NCBI GenBank assembly: GCA_036186865.1
Contig: AP025040.1
Coordinates: 36,571,425-36,635,424 of the forward strand
Reading direction: 5' to 3'
Length of the DNA stretch: 64,000 bases
Source of the DNA: Eustoma russellianum
Lineage: Eukaryota; Streptophyta; Magnoliopsida; Gentianales; Gentianaceae
A program made the translations under genes and the position numbers. Of this stretch, positions 34,906 through 45,318 are shown in pieces (the stretch's first letter is position 1; each line of letters begins with the position of its first letter). The notes under the pieces are model-generated. The model did not search any database and was not told the DNA's origin. It saw only the letters and a program-made list of their open reading frames with translations.

Positions 34906-35887
34906 TCAAGTATGAAGAATATGACTTGTAGGAACATCCAGTGCAACACATCTTTGGACTAGAGATGGGAGTGTGCCTTGGGTGAAGGTGCACGTCATAG
35001 CTGTCATGCACGTCATAGCTGTCATCATACCATGTTGTGCCAAATAATGTGCAGGTAAGTTCGCTTCTCGATATGTATGGCCAACTGCTGTATTAGTCTG
35101 TCTAATCAACAAATATAGCCGACGTAAATGATAATCATGTGGTGTGAGCATGGAATCTAACTCCCGGCAATCGTCTATAACACAATGCAAGGATGTGAGG
35201 ATAAGAAATATAAGAGGCCAAAATACGGAGCCTGTGTTTCCGCTGCAAATGGTCGAACAAGAGGTAATCTAAAGGTAATAGCACCGAGACAAGTACCACT
35301 GGAATCACGCAAAATCGCCCCGCCCGTAGCAAAATAACGTCCAACAACTGCATCGATATTTCTTTTCAAGCGGCCAGAGGGGGGGACATCCAACGTATTA
35401 CTTGTACTCGTTGCGGCCTAAGAGGCGGTACAAGGCCACCAGCTGTAGAGAGTTAGAGCCCAGTGCAAGTTTAGTACCGTCAATTGTTTTCCTCCAAGAA
35501 TAAAGATCAGTACGTATCCTTGACATTGACTCAAACATCATCCAAGAAGAGTCATCATTATGTTTGATTGACATGTAAGAGAACCAAATATTATCTAAAA
35601 TAATGCCCAGGGCTATTATGCGTAAAACACCCATCAATGCATGTGAGGAAGAAGACAACCACCAATCCATTAAGTACGGCTACAAATCCATAGATCACAG
35701 ATATACCCCATTCAAACAGTCCGCAAAAAAATATCCAAACAGGACAGATGCATTGACAATGTATAAATAAATGTGAAACTGTTGCCGACGCTGATTTACA
35801 AAATGGACATTGTGTTGGGGAATATCCATGAACGTGGGCTCCTACATTTTCCACCACCAAACGTCCTTCACTAGGGTTTAGGCACAA
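34906..35887 (-). pseudogene. LINE ORF2 remnant (zf-RVT and RNase H)
   Basis: zf-RVT at about 35591-35887 (C-P-F-C-K-S-A-S-A-T-V-S-H-L-F-I-H-C) and RNase H at 35175-35393 (R-N-I-D-A-V-V-G-R-Y then A-A-E-T-Q-A). The later RNase H segment H-T-Y-R-E-A-N-L-P-A-H-Y is at 34906-35190. Split over several frames. Confidence 0.75.
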
Positions 35888-35890
35888 GGA

Positions 35891-36840
35891 AAAAGACTTC
35901 CCTTTGCTTCCTTAGTGATGAAAACAATTGGTTCAACGAGTAAGAACCAAGACTTAAAGATGGTCGTTGATTAGGCAAACCGAGCAATGGCATCACCTTC
36001 AAAATGCTCAACTTTGAAGGATATTAACCCAGGTTTTTACTGCCAAACCAAGAAAACAAAGTCTCACAAGACACGGCGAAAAGATCAAGTTTATTTCATA
36101 AATGTTCTGCGCTTCCATCACATGGACAAGGGCTCTATTATAGACTGAATTTCGTCCCTTTCAAGCCTTGAAATGACTAGATATTATCTTAGAGAAACTA
36201 CCTATTAAATGTTTAAAAATCTAAATTTTTTTGAAATGCAAACTAAGATAAATTCCAGCAAAAATTTGAATTGCTTGTAGAATGTCAATTCCACTATCCA
36301 GCCGTGTGTGTGAGAGCCAATGGGAGATTTGGAGACTTGATTGGATGAATAGAAGGTTGTTGGAGTTGAATTCAAAGTTTGCTAGACGATTGAATCCAAA
36401 TTGAATTTGAATTTGAATTCAAATTTGGATCTAATCTCGTTTTTCCTTCAAGTTGGCGTGTGTTTTGAGCTCCAAGGATGGTGAATGACTTGTCTTGCAT
36501 CTTGAAATTCAAATCTCAAATTAGTTGGAATTTGAAATTCAAATCATTTTTGAATTTGAATTCAAGTTTAACGTCAAACTGATCTCATCTTTTTTGAAAT
36601 CAAGTGGGGCACCCCTTTCCTTGTTTGTTGGAGATAATGTTGAGCTAATTTGAGAAGAATTTCCAGGTTGGGCCATATTTGAAATTGTCCTTGCTGAGAA
36701 TGACAAACATTCCTTTTGTCTCCTTATAGGGCACACGCCTTTAGAAACCATCTTGTGGACCTCCGTTTGGCATGAAACTTGGCATGTACCTGCTTTCCTA
36801 CAAGGCAAACACATAGAAACAAGGATCACAAGAAAACAAA
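35891..36840. other. No gene seen; AT-rich with EcoRI-centred palindromes
   Basis: Non-coding. Several overlapping stretches of TTTGAATTTGAATTC / GAATTCAAATTT type at about 36395-36435 and 36500-36570 form imperfect inverted repeats. It could be part of an unrecognised LTR, but no paired end is found. Confidence 0.4.
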
Positions 36841-36867
36841 ACAATATACATACATACATACATATAT

Positions 36868-36900
<33 letters not shown>
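36841..36900. repeat. (CATA)n/(TA)n microsatellite
   Basis: Imperfect ACAT and TA units abutting the T-rich 3' end of the next LINE fragment. Confidence 0.85.
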
Positions 36901-37248
36901 CATTTTTTTTTTATTAAAAAATTTTTATTTAAAATGAAAGCCTCCCTTATGGCGGAGGAAAACCATATTACATCAGTTCAAAGTAAACGAACAAATGAAA
37001 TAACGAACTAAGAATGACATATCTCCAGTCATATATGATATGCCGCATTAAAACCTTGCTAGGAAAAACCACCCTTGTGGATAAAACCCTAGCGAAGGAA
37101 AAAGCGTACATATTTATATGACCATCATCGAAATGTATAAAATGATATTCTGTGTACAAATATTGATATGCTTCTAGTTGTCGTAAATATTGACAGAATG
37201 CTGAAGTACGAGTCCACCATGGCGTCTCATCCAGAGGGTCAGACCACA
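36901..37248 (-). mobile_element. Short LINE 3'-end fragment (minus)
   Basis: About 350 bp: T-rich tail, GCCTCCCTTATGGCGGAGG terminal block, structured block at 37054-37098, then homology ends at a TA/TGTACA microsatellite. A strongly 5'-truncated insertion. Confidence 0.75.
37054..37098 (-). promoter_or_regulatory. Conserved two-stem RNA element, 3' UTR
   Basis: CCTT-GCTAGG ... CCAC-CCTT-GTGG ... CCTAGC-G-AAGG. Compared with LINE-C, two base pairs of the middle stem have both partners changed. Confidence 0.7.
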
Positions 37249-37378
37249 TATATATATATATATATGTACATATATATATATATATATATGTACATATATA
37301 TATATATATGTACATATATATATATACATATATATATACATATATATATATATACATATATATATGTGTGTGTGTGTA
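37249..37378. repeat. (TA)n / TGTACA / (GT)n microsatellite
   Basis: Simple-sequence DNA. Open frames in it encode only Tyr-Ile repeats and are not genes. Confidence 0.9.
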
Positions 37379-37447
37379 TGTACACACACACATACATATA
37401 AATATAAAAATATATTTTTTCCTGCTCCAGCGAATTCACTAGCCGCC
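37379..37447 (+). mobile_element. Orphan LINE 5'-end fragment
   Basis: ATGTACACACACACATACAT ... CCTGCTCCAGCGAATTC ... TAGCCGCCAC is almost the same as 45837-45906, the sequence just upstream of LINE-E ORF1. Here it stands alone, in the opposite orientation to both neighbouring LINEs, and ends in a (CA)n tract. Confidence 0.65.
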
Positions 37448-37465
37448 ACACACACACACACACAC

Positions 37466-37509
<44 letters not shown>
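37448..37509. repeat. (CA)n-(TA)n microsatellite with left TSD of LINE-D
   Basis: (TA)15 plus TGTATGTAT at 37471-37509 repeats the sequence on the other side of LINE-D (43291-43327). Confidence 0.85.
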
Positions 37510-37696
37510 TTTTCTTAGATAAATGGGCCTAGCCCCCGAATTTTAATAGCTTTAAACCTCATTTTTGGTGGAGGAAAACCATATTACAAAGCAAATCACG
37601 ACATAACAATAAATAGCAACTGTATGGCCTATATCTATTGCTATAATCAAAAAGGGGCCTTGTTGCTCAGACTGAATATGATATGCATCATTAAAA

Positions 37697-37742
37697 CCTT
37701 GGCAGGAAAAACCACCCTTGTGGATAAAATCCTGCACGAAGG
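37697..37742 (-). promoter_or_regulatory. Conserved two-stem RNA element, LINE-D 3' UTR
   Basis: CCTT-G-GCAGGA ... CCAC-CCTT-GTGG ... TCCTGC-ACG-AAGG in plus-strand spelling; all three stems pair. Confidence 0.75.
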
Positions 37743-38039
37743 AAAAAGAGTACATATTTATCCAGTCTGAAGCCTTACAATGAAATCGAAAGATCAATAT
37801 CCTCCAACGATCACTTATGGAATCCAAGTTGTCGCCGGTTATAATGAGCAGTATCCTCCAACGTTCCTAAAGCAAGCATGCACGAAAATGAGAGTGGTAG
37901 TTAGTCAAAGACCTTATCATATGTTGAAAGAGCAAATCCAATGAGACAAGGAAATGTAAAGAAGCATACCCTACCTGCCTACATATTAATATGTAGGCAG
38001 GAACATAGAATCGAAGCATTAGTGTCAAAACCGTAAGTA

Positions 38040-41000
38040 TGGGGTGTGCAAGTCTGTGCTGAGACAACCCCGAGCTACCGGTGGGAGCCTGTTTTTATGC
38101 TTGTATTCTAACAAAGATGTGAGTGTCAAGCCCAATGAAGCGAGATGACGCGCCACCGAATTTGTCTCACGTGGGATATATTGCCAAGTTGATCGCGTGA
38201 GATGTAAGAACATGCGCAACCAATCGAGATCTACCCGCATTACTCCCATGACCGAATGTCCCTTATCTAGCATGTGTATTAACTCTAAATAATCTGTCTC
38301 CAAGATGAAGCTATGATATCTGGTAGCATAAAAAATCGTAACATACAGCGCTGCCTGAAGCTCTGCATGTAAAGGGGATAGACATGGCAACGAAAAAGAA
38401 ATCGCTAAGAGCAGTCTCCCTTCTGAGTCTCTTACAATCGCTCCAGCTGAAGCAGACTATCTCCCAGCCGCTGAATCGACATTTATTTTCTGTCTTCTTG
38501 GTGGTGGCGTCAGCCATCTAACCACTTTGGCTCTTGCAGTCCAAAATGTTGGTGAAAGATGTGCACTAATTAACGAGGGAATAGAAGCATCATATTTCTT
38601 CCCAGAAGACGCTGCACACCACGTGTATATATCCATGCGAATCCTTTCCTCTAGCCGTCGATGGTTGAAAGTTTCATTACCAATTGTTATTCCAGTATAT
38701 TCTTTCCATATATTCCAACAAAGGATATGCGTAATAACCACCTTTAAATTCCCCAGCATCGTGCGGTTGGAGGACTTGAGCCACCAACTCATCAAATGAG
38801 ATCTCAACGATGGCCGAATAGATATTGGATCATTAATCAGCCAGGCATATCTACACCATAACAAGGATATGGATGGACAATGAACAAATATATGATCAAT
38901 GAGACCGTTAGCTCTCCTACAAAAAGGGCATATGGTTGGAAAAGCATTCGCAAAATTAGTTAGGTTCTCAGATATGGGCAATGCGCAATACCACAATTTC
39001 CACATAAACATCTTAGCGGATTGGTGAACTCCAGACCACCATATATAATGGCCTGAGATTAAGGTCACAGCTGCAGTGCAACACTCATTATAAGCACTCT
39101 TTAATGTAAATTGCCCTCGGCTATCAGGCTTCCAAGATAATCCTTCTCGACCCTCTTCTACACGGGTCATGCAAAAGTTATGGATACGACAAATACGCTT
39201 CAATTCTGGAGAATCATACAACATTTCTCTAAAATGACCCCTTCGGCCATACTTACAATGCATAAAATCAGCCCAAAGCGAGGCATGCTGCTGATATATC
39301 CACCACATCTTACAATCATATGCTTTTTGAATTGATTTCAGTTGTCGAATGCCAAGACCCCCTTCATCTGTTGGTTTACAAAGAGTCCTCCATGATCTCC
39401 AATGATGTTTAGCGCCCCAAAAGAAAGCAGCAAGCTTCCGCTGGATCTCAGCAATAACACTAGCAGGTAGCTTCAACACCGCAAATATATGAAGTGGTAT
39501 TGACATGAGAACCGAACGTATTAGCGTTAATCTACCTACCACACTTAGAAGCCTATTTGACCATCTATTGAGTTTATTATTCACGTGATCCAGCAACATT
39601 TGACAATGTGACACCCGACAAACACCATGATGCAAAGGGACTCCCAAATATTTAATTGGCAAAGAGGATAACCTCATTCCAAGAGATGCTGCTACTCTGA
39701 CGCCCGAAAGTCCACTGCTTACAACCACTTGACTTTTATTAAGATTAACTTGCTGACCAGGTACCTGCTGATACCGTGTCAAGAAGTTCATAAAAAGCTG
39801 CATGTTACTGCTGGAATACGTTAGAAAGACTAACAAGTCATCTGCAAAACCAAAATGAGATGGGGTTGACAGTCTAGATTCTTCAAATCCACGAATATAA
39901 CCAGATGATACATGCGCATTTAAGCCCCTGCTAAATCCATCAGAAGAAAGGATGAAAAGAAAAGGAGAAAGCTGATCCCCTTGCTTAACCCCGCGTCTAG
40001 GGCTGAAAAATCCACAAGGCTTACCGTTTACAAGGATTGAGCATTTCGTTGCCTCCAAATTGTTCATTATTAAGCGTACAAAGAACGGACAAAAACCCAT
40101 GCATAGGAGCAGACGAGGAAGATAGTCCTAACTAACTCTGTCAAACGCCTTCGCCATGTCCAATTTTATGATTATGCGTCCTTCACGTTTGGACTTGTCC
40201 AGAATGTGCACCATTTCCTTTGCTAAAAGTACTTGGTCAGATACACCACGTCCCAGCATAAAACCTGCTTGTTCTCTTGATATCAATTTCGGTAGAACAT
40301 GCCCCATTCGTGCTGATATAACACGAGTAACAACTTTAGACACAAAGTTAGTCAGGCTAATTGGGCGAAAGTCAGCATAAGTCGCCGGATTATTTATCTT
40401 CGGGATTAAGGTAATCATCGATGCTGCCATATCTTGTGGAACTTTTACACCTATGAAAAACTCCTAGACTGCTTAAAGTACGTCTAAGCATACAATGTCC
40501 CAACACTGCCGAAAGAATTTTCCATGAAATCCATCCAGACCTGCAACACTAGACGGATCTAGATTCCATATTGCTGCCTTAACTTCAGACAACTGCGGCA
40601 TAGCTATCATTATCTTCATCGGTGATAGTAGGCGGAATAAATTTGAGAATGTCATCATGATTTTCTGTTTGCTCCTCTGCAAAAAAGATTTGCGTAGAAT
40701 TGTACAGCAGCCTGTTGAATGGTGTCCTCCGTCACGCACTCATCACCATCAGATGAAATTATATGAGAAAGATATTGTTTGCGCCATCGTTCTTTTACCA
40801 ATGCATGAAAATAAGAAGAATTTACGTCTCCTTCTTGCAGCCATTTTACTCTAGCCTTTTGCTTCCAATATTGACACAGCCGGTTTTGAACTTGTAATAA
40901 GACTGCCTTTGCCTCATGATATTTTGCTCGATTCCCTTCTGTTGGATTATTATCATATTCTGCTTCAGTAGATACCACTCTTGCTTCTGCATCCGCTGCT

Positions 41001-41881
41001 GCATCAAAAATATTACCAAATACATCCTTGTTCCACTGCCGTAGATCCTTCTTAAGCGAGTACAATTTTTGATACAAGCCTCTCATTCCACTAAACGTAG
41101 GGTAACTGCTCCATGTGTGTTTGATAAATGTCACGAAATTAGGATGAGATAACCAGACATCAAGAAAACGAAAAGAACTAGGGCCATTATTGGTTAACTT
41201 GCGGCAAGACAATAGCAAAGGTGCATGGTCCGACGTAGTGCGATTCAAATGATGCACGATCTGATTGCTAAACACATCAGAGAAGGACTTTGAGATAAAA
41301 TTTCTATCTAATCGCCTCCACACTCGTCCTAGACCACGCTCGTCAGTCGACGTATACTTGGATCCATGATAAGGGACCTCCAATAATGATGATTGCTGAA
41401 CCCAATTATTGAAGTTTGTCAATTGGCGTAGAGATGGCGTAGATTGACTTTTATGTTCATCTATAGATAGAAATGTATTGAAATCACCACCGACTAATAA
41501 TGGATCATCAATATTCTGTGCAAAGGATAATAAATCTTCCCATAATAAGCGACATTGAGCAACCGTATGTTTGCCATAAACCGCTGACCACCAGAAGTTT
41601 ATTCCAGTTGATACCAACCGGAATTTAATTGAGGTATGCTGAACTCCATTATATAAATCAATTTGTTGCAGCATTGAGCTCATCCAAAATATCCAAATGT
41701 TTGCATCCAAAGATGAAATAGCGTTAGAAAATCCAAGGGTCAAACGATAAAATTCCAATTTTTGAGGCTTTTGTTTTGGTTCTATTAACACAAGTAAATG
41801 TAAGTGGTATTGACGTACCAATGTTTTTATTCGGTTCAGGGATGTACGAATTCCCCGAACATTCCAAGATATGGCATTCAT
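38040..41881 (-). pseudogene. LINE-D ORF2 (endonuclease-RT-RNase H), few lesions
   Basis: Starts at 41881 with M-N-A-I-S-W-N-V-R-G-I-R. The endonuclease (about residues 1-225) has L-I-E-P-K, G-G-D-F-N-T and S-D-H-A-P-L. RT begins after a frameshift near 40690 (S-S-V-A-G-L-D-G-F), continues with F-R-P-I-S-L-T-N and A-K-A-F-D-R-V-S, hits a stop near 40126 where Trp is expected, then reads on to the catalytic F-A-D-D box near 39843. zf-RVT (C-P-F-C-R-R ... H-I-F-V-H-C) lies near 38910. RNase H starts with I-N-V-D-S-A-A-G-R near 38470, where a stop and a frame change occur, and ends in the 38025-38390 frame. It would nick and reverse-transcribe at the target; this copy is broken by three or four changes. 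Confidence 0.9.
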
Positions 41882-43185
41882 TGAGAAATATTTAGATCCA
41901 AGCTTGAAGCAGATCTAGTAGCCCGTGTTGTAAGAGGCGGCGGAGGCATGTCCTTTTTCTTCGTACGATGACGCTTAGTACTACAGTCCAATATACTCCC
42001 CTCAAGAGGATTCAATCTTTGTTCATTTAGTTGTTCAGCAGGTAAAGTGCCTACAGTCATTCTTCTTGTTATTTCATATGCAGTCTCCTGAAAATCTCGA
42101 CCAACAGCGGGGACTGTTGCATTTATAATCTCTGTATCCAAGAAATGACCTGGTAGATCATGGTCTCCCATATCCAAAGGATCGCAGTATGTAGCCTGTT
42201 CTTGAATAATGCCCTCTTGCGGCTGTGGCACATCAATTTGCTGTATATGGGAAACTCCTTGTTGTAGCGTAACTTCATGATTGTGCGGGGAAAGTGAGTC
42301 TGGATGCTCCTCAGTTGAACGCTGCATCTCATGCTCTGACGGCTCATGGGTATCCTGAGCAATCACTTCTGTTGGACGCTTAAGTGGGTGATCTTTTTTT
42401 GGCGTCCATCTCTGAGGATGTGCAATATTATCCTTTTGTTTAGCCTTTATTTGCACAGGGTGTTGATTTTCCTGGACTGGTCCTTTGTCCTTAGCACAAG
42501 CCTGCAGCAAATGACCCAATGTGCGACACTTTGAACAATACTGTGGTTTGTTTTCATACACCACTGATTGGAAGAAGCCATAATCATGGCTTTGAATGTA
42601 AAGGCGGGCAGGGAGTTCCGCAGAGACATCTATTTCAATACAAACCATAGCCACTGATGGTCGCAGCAAATTGGTGGTCGCATTATCCCCCTTCAAAGGA
42701 GTGCCAATTAACCTTGCAACCTCAAAAAGTGCCTCCTGCTTATGCAAATACACTGGTAATCCCGGCAGCGATACCCAAACAAGCACAATCAGTGCGTCTA
42801 CTTTAGGATCAAAATCATACGACCATTTGGTTAAGCGCATATAAAACCCTAGCACATTCCATGATCGGCGCGCAAAACACTGTATGTAATCCGATTCATT
42901 TTCAAAAGTGATCAATATATGCGTAGCATCAATTAAACTGACCTTCATGCCTAAAAATCTAACCTTTTCAAACCATGCACGTATAGATTCCAGTTTAGGT
43001 CTTCCATACCAAAAGGTACCCACCAGGCTGTATTTTAATGAGTCTGTCAATGAAGTGATTTCAGCCTTGGAAAAACTGATCGCTGGAATGCCCTTGTATT
43101 TAAACGGCTCATGAGGAGGAAGGGTGATCTTGAATGATCCCGCAACAATGGATGCAAACGTTGGTACAGACGATGGCAAATCCAT
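41878..43185 (-). CDS. LINE-D ORF1 protein (DUF4283, zinc knuckle), intact
   Basis: An uninterrupted 435-residue frame. Residues about 30-190 match the DUF4283 domain common in plant LINE ORF1 proteins (L-V-G-T-F-W-Y-G-R-P near 54, G-L-P-V-Y-L-H near 142). A CX2CX4HX4C zinc knuckle follows, with C217, C220, H225 and C230. The C-terminal half is rich in Pro, Gln, Glu and His and looks disordered, ending in a basic patch K-R-H-R-T-K-K-K. By family it binds the LINE RNA as a nucleoprotein. The TGA stop overlaps the ORF2 ATG (ATGA, 41878-41881). Homologous remnants occur in LINE-A and LINE-E. Confidence 0.9.
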   Translation of the reverse strand: MDLPSSVPTFASIVAGSFKITLPPHEPFKYKGIPAISFSKAEITSLTDSLKYSLVGTFWYGRPKLESIRAWFEKVRFLGMKVSLIDATHILITFENESDYIQCFARRSWNVLGFYMRLTKWSYDFDPKVDALIVLVWVSLPGLPVYLHKQEALFEVARLIGTPLKGDNATTNLLRPSVAMVCIEIDVSAELPARLYIQSHDYGFFQSVVYENKPQYCSKCRTLGHLLQACAKDKGPVQENQHPVQIKAKQKDNIAHPQRWTPKKDHPLKRPTEVIAQDTHEPSEHEMQRSTEEHPDSLSPHNHEVTLQQGVSHIQQIDVPQPQEGIIQEQATYCDPLDMGDHDLPGHFLDTEIINATVPAVGRDFQETAYEITRRMTVGTLPAEQLNEQRLNPLEGSILDCSTKRHRTKKKDMPPPPLTTRATRSASSLDLNISQ

Positions 43186-43287
43186 AACAGCACCAATGTA
43201 TGTCGATCGGAAAACAAAACTCGCAGACTAAAGAAGGCGAAGATCATTGCGGCGCCGCTAGGGGAGCCGGCATCGTCAGAGAAAATT

Positions 43288-43290
<3 letters not shown>

Positions 43291-43327
<37 letters not shown>

Positions 43328-43345
43328 ATATCTGTGTGTGTAGAT
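43291..43345. repeat. (TA)n microsatellite with right TSD of LINE-D
   Basis: (TA)14 plus TGTATGTAT at 43291-43327, matching the left side, then (TGTG) sequence. Confidence 0.85.
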
Positions 43346-44156
43346 TTGGGCTCAGACACTAAACAACAAGTTTTAAACCTCTCACCTATAAACTTGTGCA
43401 GAATTACCTTATTTATATCGTAATTCTTTTACGACCGGAATGGTGGTGCCCTCGGGTCAGGACCTTTTGCATAGAGTTTATAAAGAACAGAAAGTGCCGC
43501 CGAAACATTCATCAAAACGTTCGCATCATCGTCGTCACTCGCATATCTGGAATCAGAAAAAGCATGGCTGACTCTGCCTCATCTGTTGTCCCAAGTGAAG
43601 AACTATTGGAATGGCCAAAAAAGGAAAACCGACGTTTTCTACATGCTGTGTATCGTGTTGGTGATCTAGATAAGACAATTATTTTACGTTGAATACTTTG
43701 GTATGAAGCTGTTAAGGAAGAGACATGTCCCAGAGGAAAAGCACTCTAATGCTTTTCTTGGTTTTGGCCCAGAAGAGTCGCACTTTGTTGTGGAATTGAC
43801 TTACAATTATGGAGTGGATAAATATGACATTGGGACAGGATTTGGCCATTTTGCTATCGCGTCGTAAGATGTGTACAAGTTGGTTGAAGTCATTAAAGCT
43901 AAGGGTGGAACTATCACTCGGGAGCCTGGTCCAGTTAAAGGTGGCAATAGTGTCATTGCTTTTGCCAAAGATCCTGATGGCTATCTTTTTGAGCTAATAC
44001 AGAGTGGACCAACACCCGAGCCCCTATGTCAAGTGATGCGGCGTGTGGGTGATCTTGATCACTCCATCAAGTTTTATGAAAAGGCATTGGGAATGAGGTT
44101 GCTGAGGAAGATTGAAAGACCTGAACAAAAGTACACATTAGCAATGATGGGATATG

Positions 44157-44164
44157 CTGAAGAG
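44157..44164. repeat. Left 8-bp target duplication of hAT
   Basis: CTGAAGAG here against CAGAAGAG at 45319-45326 (one mismatch), the 8-bp length typical of hAT elements. Confidence 0.7.
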
Positions 44165-45318
44165 CAGTGGCAGACGCAGCGGCTATTTTTTGGGGGGCAA
44201 AATTCACACTATGGGATCACCGTCCATCTTTTCGTACTCAATAGACATTCCATCGAAAATCCGGTAAAAACTCTCTTATAATATAGATATATGCAAATAT
44301 TATAACATAAAATCTAAACCAACACATCCACTAATCAAAATGCAACAATAATAAGCAATCATCAACAATATCCAACAAAAGTTATTCATAAGCAACATTA
44401 GCAAGCAGCAATATCCAACAAAAGTTACTAATTTGACGCTCGACATACCTTTTATTTACGAAATGAAGGACGAGCAGCAGGAGGGATTATCGGTGGCCGC
44501 AACAAATTTCTTCGAGTTCCCAAATTCTGAAATTGTTGCATAATTTTTTCATTTGAAATGGTTTCAAAAACTTCCTTCTCGAAGTAACACAGTAAACAGT
44601 CCGATAGTAAGTCGTCTCCCAATCGGTTGCGGAGATCAGTCTTTATTATATTCATCGCAGAAAAACTTCTTTCCACACTCGCTGTTCTGACAGGTAAGAT
44701 CAGTGCTAACTCGATGAGCCGATATACTAAAGGAAAGTAATTGTGATAATTCAACTCCACCATCTTTTTTGCAAGAACTCCAAGATTAGTAATATGAGAG
44801 AATACTTCATTTGATTTCATATCACCAATGTAACTTTTAAGTTCATGGTTGAGCTCAATTCGATCCATGGTAGTGAAATCATCTGGATATAACTCAGCAA
44901 GGTTGGGGCCTTGGGGGGAAAGGAATTGATCGAAAAGAAAATGTCAAATGTCAATTGGGTTGGCGGTAATGACGGAAAAATGGAGAAAATATTAAATTAA
45001 AGTTTATTTTTTTAATCATGGAAATCGGAAGGTAAAAGGTGTAATATTTATTGTTTTTTTATTTTCAAAAACCAGTTTGTTTTTTATATAATATATTTTT
45101 TAGTTACTTAAAAAATACAAATGTGTATATCTACTAATCAAAATTTTTTCCCTAGTTCCTAGTAACACATATATCACATATCATGAGATAGTTTTGGGAT
45201 TGAAAAACAGATACCTTAAATTTAGATAATCAAAAATACAACTGCATCTACCTACTACCTAAATTTTTTCTCCGAGTTGGGGGGCGGCTGCCCCGTGCCC
45301 CCCCTCTGAACGCCCCTG
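44165..45318 (-). mobile_element. hAT DNA transposon, internally deleted (1154 bp)
   Basis: Sits exactly within the glyoxalase reading frame. The left end starts CAGTGGCAGACG; the right end, read inward, starts CAGGGGCGTTCAG. Both fit the hAT terminal CAGNGGCG consensus. It contains only the transposase C-terminus on the minus strand. The right end has a GC-rich palindrome (GGGCGGCTGCCC near 45282). Confidence 0.85.
44452..44868 (-). pseudogene. hAT transposase C-terminal dimerisation domain
   Basis: 138 codons ending at 44452. Contains the hAT C-terminal signature: V-Y-R-L-I-E-L-A-L-I-L-P-V followed by S-V-E-R-S-F-S-A-M-N and L-R-N-R-L-G-D-D-L-L. This fits the dimerisation domain of TTF-type / MYM-like plant hAT proteins. 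The DDE catalytic core and the zinc finger are missing, so the product cannot transpose by itself. Confidence 0.85.

Larger units (their letters stand above)
34400..35890 (-). mobile_element. 5'-truncated LINE (minus)
   Basis: Terminal block TTCCTTCACTTACGGCAGAGG near 34440, structured 3' UTR block at 34588-34633, then RNase H and zf-RVT remnants reading leftward. Homology ends near 35890. Confidence 0.75.
37510..43290 (-). mobile_element. LINE-D: full-length L1-type LINE
   Basis: A 5.78-kb non-LTR retrotransposon on the minus strand: about 105-bp 5' UTR, intact ORF1, ORF2 with endonuclease, RT, zf-RVT and RNase H, and a 3' UTR with the structured block and terminal GTTTAAACCTCATTTTTGG-like sequence (plus-strand TAAACCTCATTTTTGGTGG). 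It is bracketed by near-identical (TA)14-15-TGTATGTAT duplications. Only a few lesions break ORF2, so it is the best-preserved LINE in the window. Confidence 0.9.

Noticed and set aside
35891..36840. Solo LTR
   Set aside because: Composition would allow it, but I found no paired TG...CA ends or target duplication.
37168..37469. Several overlapping long open frames on both strands
   Set aside because: They are translations of TA/TG/CA microsatellite DNA giving Tyr-Ile or Thr-His repeats, not genes.
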